From contig CAYGOV010000003.1 in assembly GCA_964351625.1 (NCBI GenBank), positions 62,001 to 126,000 of the forward strand: a stretch of DNA of 64,000 bases, in the 5' to 3' direction. Position 1 is the first letter of the stretch; the number at the start of each line of letters is the position of its first letter. This document shows positions 62,424-64,000 of the stretch, piece after piece. The DNA comes from Marinoscillum sp964351625 (GTDB lineage Bacteria > Bacteroidota > Bacteroidia > Cytophagales > Cyclobacteriaceae). The position numbers were made by a program, and so were the translations under genes. The notes below the pieces were generated by a model, which saw only the letters and a program-made list of their open reading frames with translations, did not search any database and was not told the DNA's origin.

Positions 62424-64000
62424 TTAGAAATTGGAAGCAATAAAATCTTCCAGATTATCATTCCGTTTCAATCCTAATTTTTTCCTTAACCGATACCTTG
62501 TGGTATGTACAGACTCTATGGATATGCCCATTAATCGGGACATATCTTTGGAAGAAAAATTTAATTTAATAAGCGCACAGAGTTTATGATCGTTTTGGCT
62601 CAGGTTAGGGAACTCTTTTTGCAGTTTGACATAGAAGCCTTCATGTACAGACATAAATCTAAGTTGAAATTCTTCCCAGCTTTTTGAAGTTCTATGATCG
62701 ATATTCTTCATTAGTCGCCCGATATCCTTCATTTCAGAGGTGCCTTTTAATACCCCGAGTTCAGTCTTGATTTCTTCCAAAAGCTCCTCTCTGTCTATTG
62801 CTTGAAGCGCGGATGCCGTAAGCTCTTTGTTCTTGATAGCTAACACTTCATTCGCTTTTTCTTGCTCAAATGCTCTTTGATGTTGTAAAAAGCGCTTTTC
62901 TGCTTTGTATTTGATGCGTAAATAACGGTATATCATGAAGCCAAGAAAAATAAGAAAGAAAATCGCGCCATAAAGGATGATTTTTTCGAGTTCTGAAATT
63001 CTCGCATTTTGCTCAAGCGTTTCCAGTTTTTGCTTCTGTATCAGGTTGTCTTGATGTTCCTTTTGCAACCGATAGCTATCTTTTATTTCTAAAAGGTCTT
63101 GGTTGGTTTTACTTCGGATACCAAACTGCTGCTCATTCAATTTTTTGGCTATGACCAAGTATTCATAGCCTTTGTGGACTTTATTCATTTTCACATAGAG
63201 AGCTGACATGTTCTCATAGATGTCCGGTAAAATATCTAAATGGCTTTGATATTTGTTGGCCATATCAATTGCTTTCTGAAAGTAGTTTTCGGCTTTTTCA
63301 TACTCGCCACTTGACTCATAGCCTTGGGCAATAAACGGATACAGTATTACCAAATAAGTGGGGTCCATCATTTCAAAATATGCCTGCACGCTAAGAAGTT
63401 TATTCAAAGACTCTGAGACCCGACCTTCCTTTAATAAGACATATCCTATTTCTGCATCAATGAAAGAAGTATTGCGTTCATCATTGAAGACTACTTTCAC
63501 AAGATTCAAGCAACTGTCCAGATATTGCCTCGCCGCAATAGTATTATTGGATTTCCGATTGATCGTAGCAAGGGCGTAGTAGGTGTCAAGTAATGCTTGG
63601 ATTGTTTCACCAGATTGGGTGTCAACATATTTTTTCCGGATTGACAAGGAAAGATCAAAATATTCTCTTGCCTTAGTCAATTTGGCATATAAACTATAAA
63701 GCCAACCTAACCCGTCATATACGTATCCTTTGAGATTATCATCGTTGATTTCTTCCGCCAAAAGTAATGCCTCCCAATAACCGTCATAGGCGAGGTTGTA
63801 TTCCGCAAGATTGGCATACCTATAGGAGACATCTATAAGATATCTAATAATTGAGGTAGTATCATTTCTTTCATAAGCACTATCTAAGCTTTGCTGAAGA
63901 GACACTATTCCATAATCTCGTGTCAGTGATCTTTGTGACAGAGTACTAATTTGCAATCTTGACATACTATCCTGACTTATCTGTGAAGGTGTACTCTCTG
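62424..64000 (-). CDS. TPR/membrane/LuxR-type regulator, N-terminus outside window
   Basis: At least 524 residues; the minus frame stays open from the first ATG at 63965 to the window edge at 64000, and no signal peptide is seen at that ATG, so the gene probably begins outside. It holds several TPR-like repeats (AEYNLAYDGYWEALLLAEE, SGEYEKAENYFQKAIDMA), a membrane helix (about 325-348 of the visible ATG version, IILYGAIFFLIFLGFMIY), a coiled coil and a C-terminal LuxR-like helix-turn-helix (FPNLSQNDHKLCALIKLNFSSKDMSRLMGIS). It converges with the fusion gene. Such regulators often accompany glycan loci and may control this one. Confidence 0.85.
   Translation of the reverse strand, partial: ESTPSQISQDSMSRLQISTLSQRSLTRDYGIVSLQQSLDSAYERNDTTSIIRYLIDVSYRYANLAEYNLAYDGYWEALLLAEEINDDNLKGYVYDGLGWLYSLYAKLTKAREYFDLSLSIRKKYVDTQSGETIQALLDTYYALATINRKSNNTIAARQYLDSCLNLVKVVFNDERNTSFIDAEIGYVLLKEGRVSESLNKLLSVQAYFEMMDPTYLVILYPFIAQGYESSGEYEKAENYFQKAIDMANKYQSHLDILPDIYENMSALYVKMNKVHKGYEYLVIAKKLNEQQFGIRSKTNQDLLEIKDSYRLQKEHQDNLIQKQKLETLEQNARISELEKIILYGAIFFLIFLGFMIYRYLRIKYKAEKRFLQHQRAFEQEKANEVLAIKNKELTASALQAIDREELLEEIKTELGVLKGTSEMKDIGRLMKNIDHRTSKSWEEFQLRFMSVHEGFYVKLQKEFPNLSQNDHKLCALIKLNFSSKDMSRLMGISIESVHTTRYRLRKKLGLKRNDNLEDFIASNF

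Noticed and set aside
1..64000. CRISPR arrays, insertion sequences and rRNA genes
   Set aside because: No regularly spaced identical repeats, transposase genes with terminal inverted repeats, or rRNA motifs were seen.

Overview
The window looks like a chromosomal stretch from a marine, polysaccharide-degrading member of the Bacteroidota, probably of the Cytophagales/Flavobacteriia type. The evidence is paired SusC/SusD genes, type IX secretion C-terminal sorting domains (PNP...G motifs), few Shine-Dalgarno sites, a TAnnTTTG -7 box in front of the tRNA, FG-GAP/UnbV proteins, a formylglycine sulfatase and a GH86-type agarase/porphyranase. The species cannot be named from the sequence alone.

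Layout. 1-3276: end of one SusC/SusD pair, cut by the left edge. 3328-6347 (minus): a metal-linked outer-membrane locus (HYC_CC_PP-type protein, TonB receptor, secreted HMA protein). 6491-6564: tRNA-Arg(TCG). 6620-11507: accessory DNA with a relaxase operon (MobC-like, relaxase, coiled-coil protein), a degenerate CHC2/Toprim primase-like protein, a GIY-YIG-like protein, several strong inverted repeats and remnants, but no visible integrase. 11888-20196: P450, ferredoxin and ferredoxin reductase (minus), an AraC regulator (minus), then alcohol dehydrogenase, esterase and a YdeP-type formate dehydrogenase (plus). Together these read as oxidative O-demethylation followed by formaldehyde to formate to CO2. 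20374-22593: FG-GAP/UnbV lipid- or surface-exported protein.

22790-33049: an IclR regulator with a near-perfect palindromic operator, divergent from a tightly coupled seven-gene operon (GH2 glycosidase, solute-binding-protein fold without signal peptide, two CaiB/BaiF CoA-transferases, enoyl-CoA hydratase, aldehyde dehydrogenase, RhaT-like sugar/H+ symporter). I cannot match this gene set to a described pathway; it is the best candidate for an undescribed system.

33085-45682 (minus): secreted lactonase-like lipoprotein, uncharacterised lipoprotein, very large CotH/lamin-tail protein, sulfatase, 2-keto-3-deoxy-6-phosphogalactonate-type aldolase, sugar-acid kinase, galactonate-dehydratase-like enolase-superfamily enzyme and MFS sugar-acid transporter. 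46083-62387 (plus): GH86-type enzyme with BIG2 domains, SusC, SusD, two surface glycan-binding lipoproteins, and a fusion of FG-GAP/UnbV with a vanadium-haloperoxidase/PAP2 domain. 62424-64000 (minus): TPR/LuxR-type regulator running off the right edge.

Inference: GH86, sulfatase, SusCD, galactonate-type catabolism and the P450 demethylation set fit growth on a red-algal galactan such as porphyran or agar carrying 6-O-methyl-galactose. The first SusCD pair and the IclR operon may serve other substrates. All family calls are by reading motifs; no database search was run.
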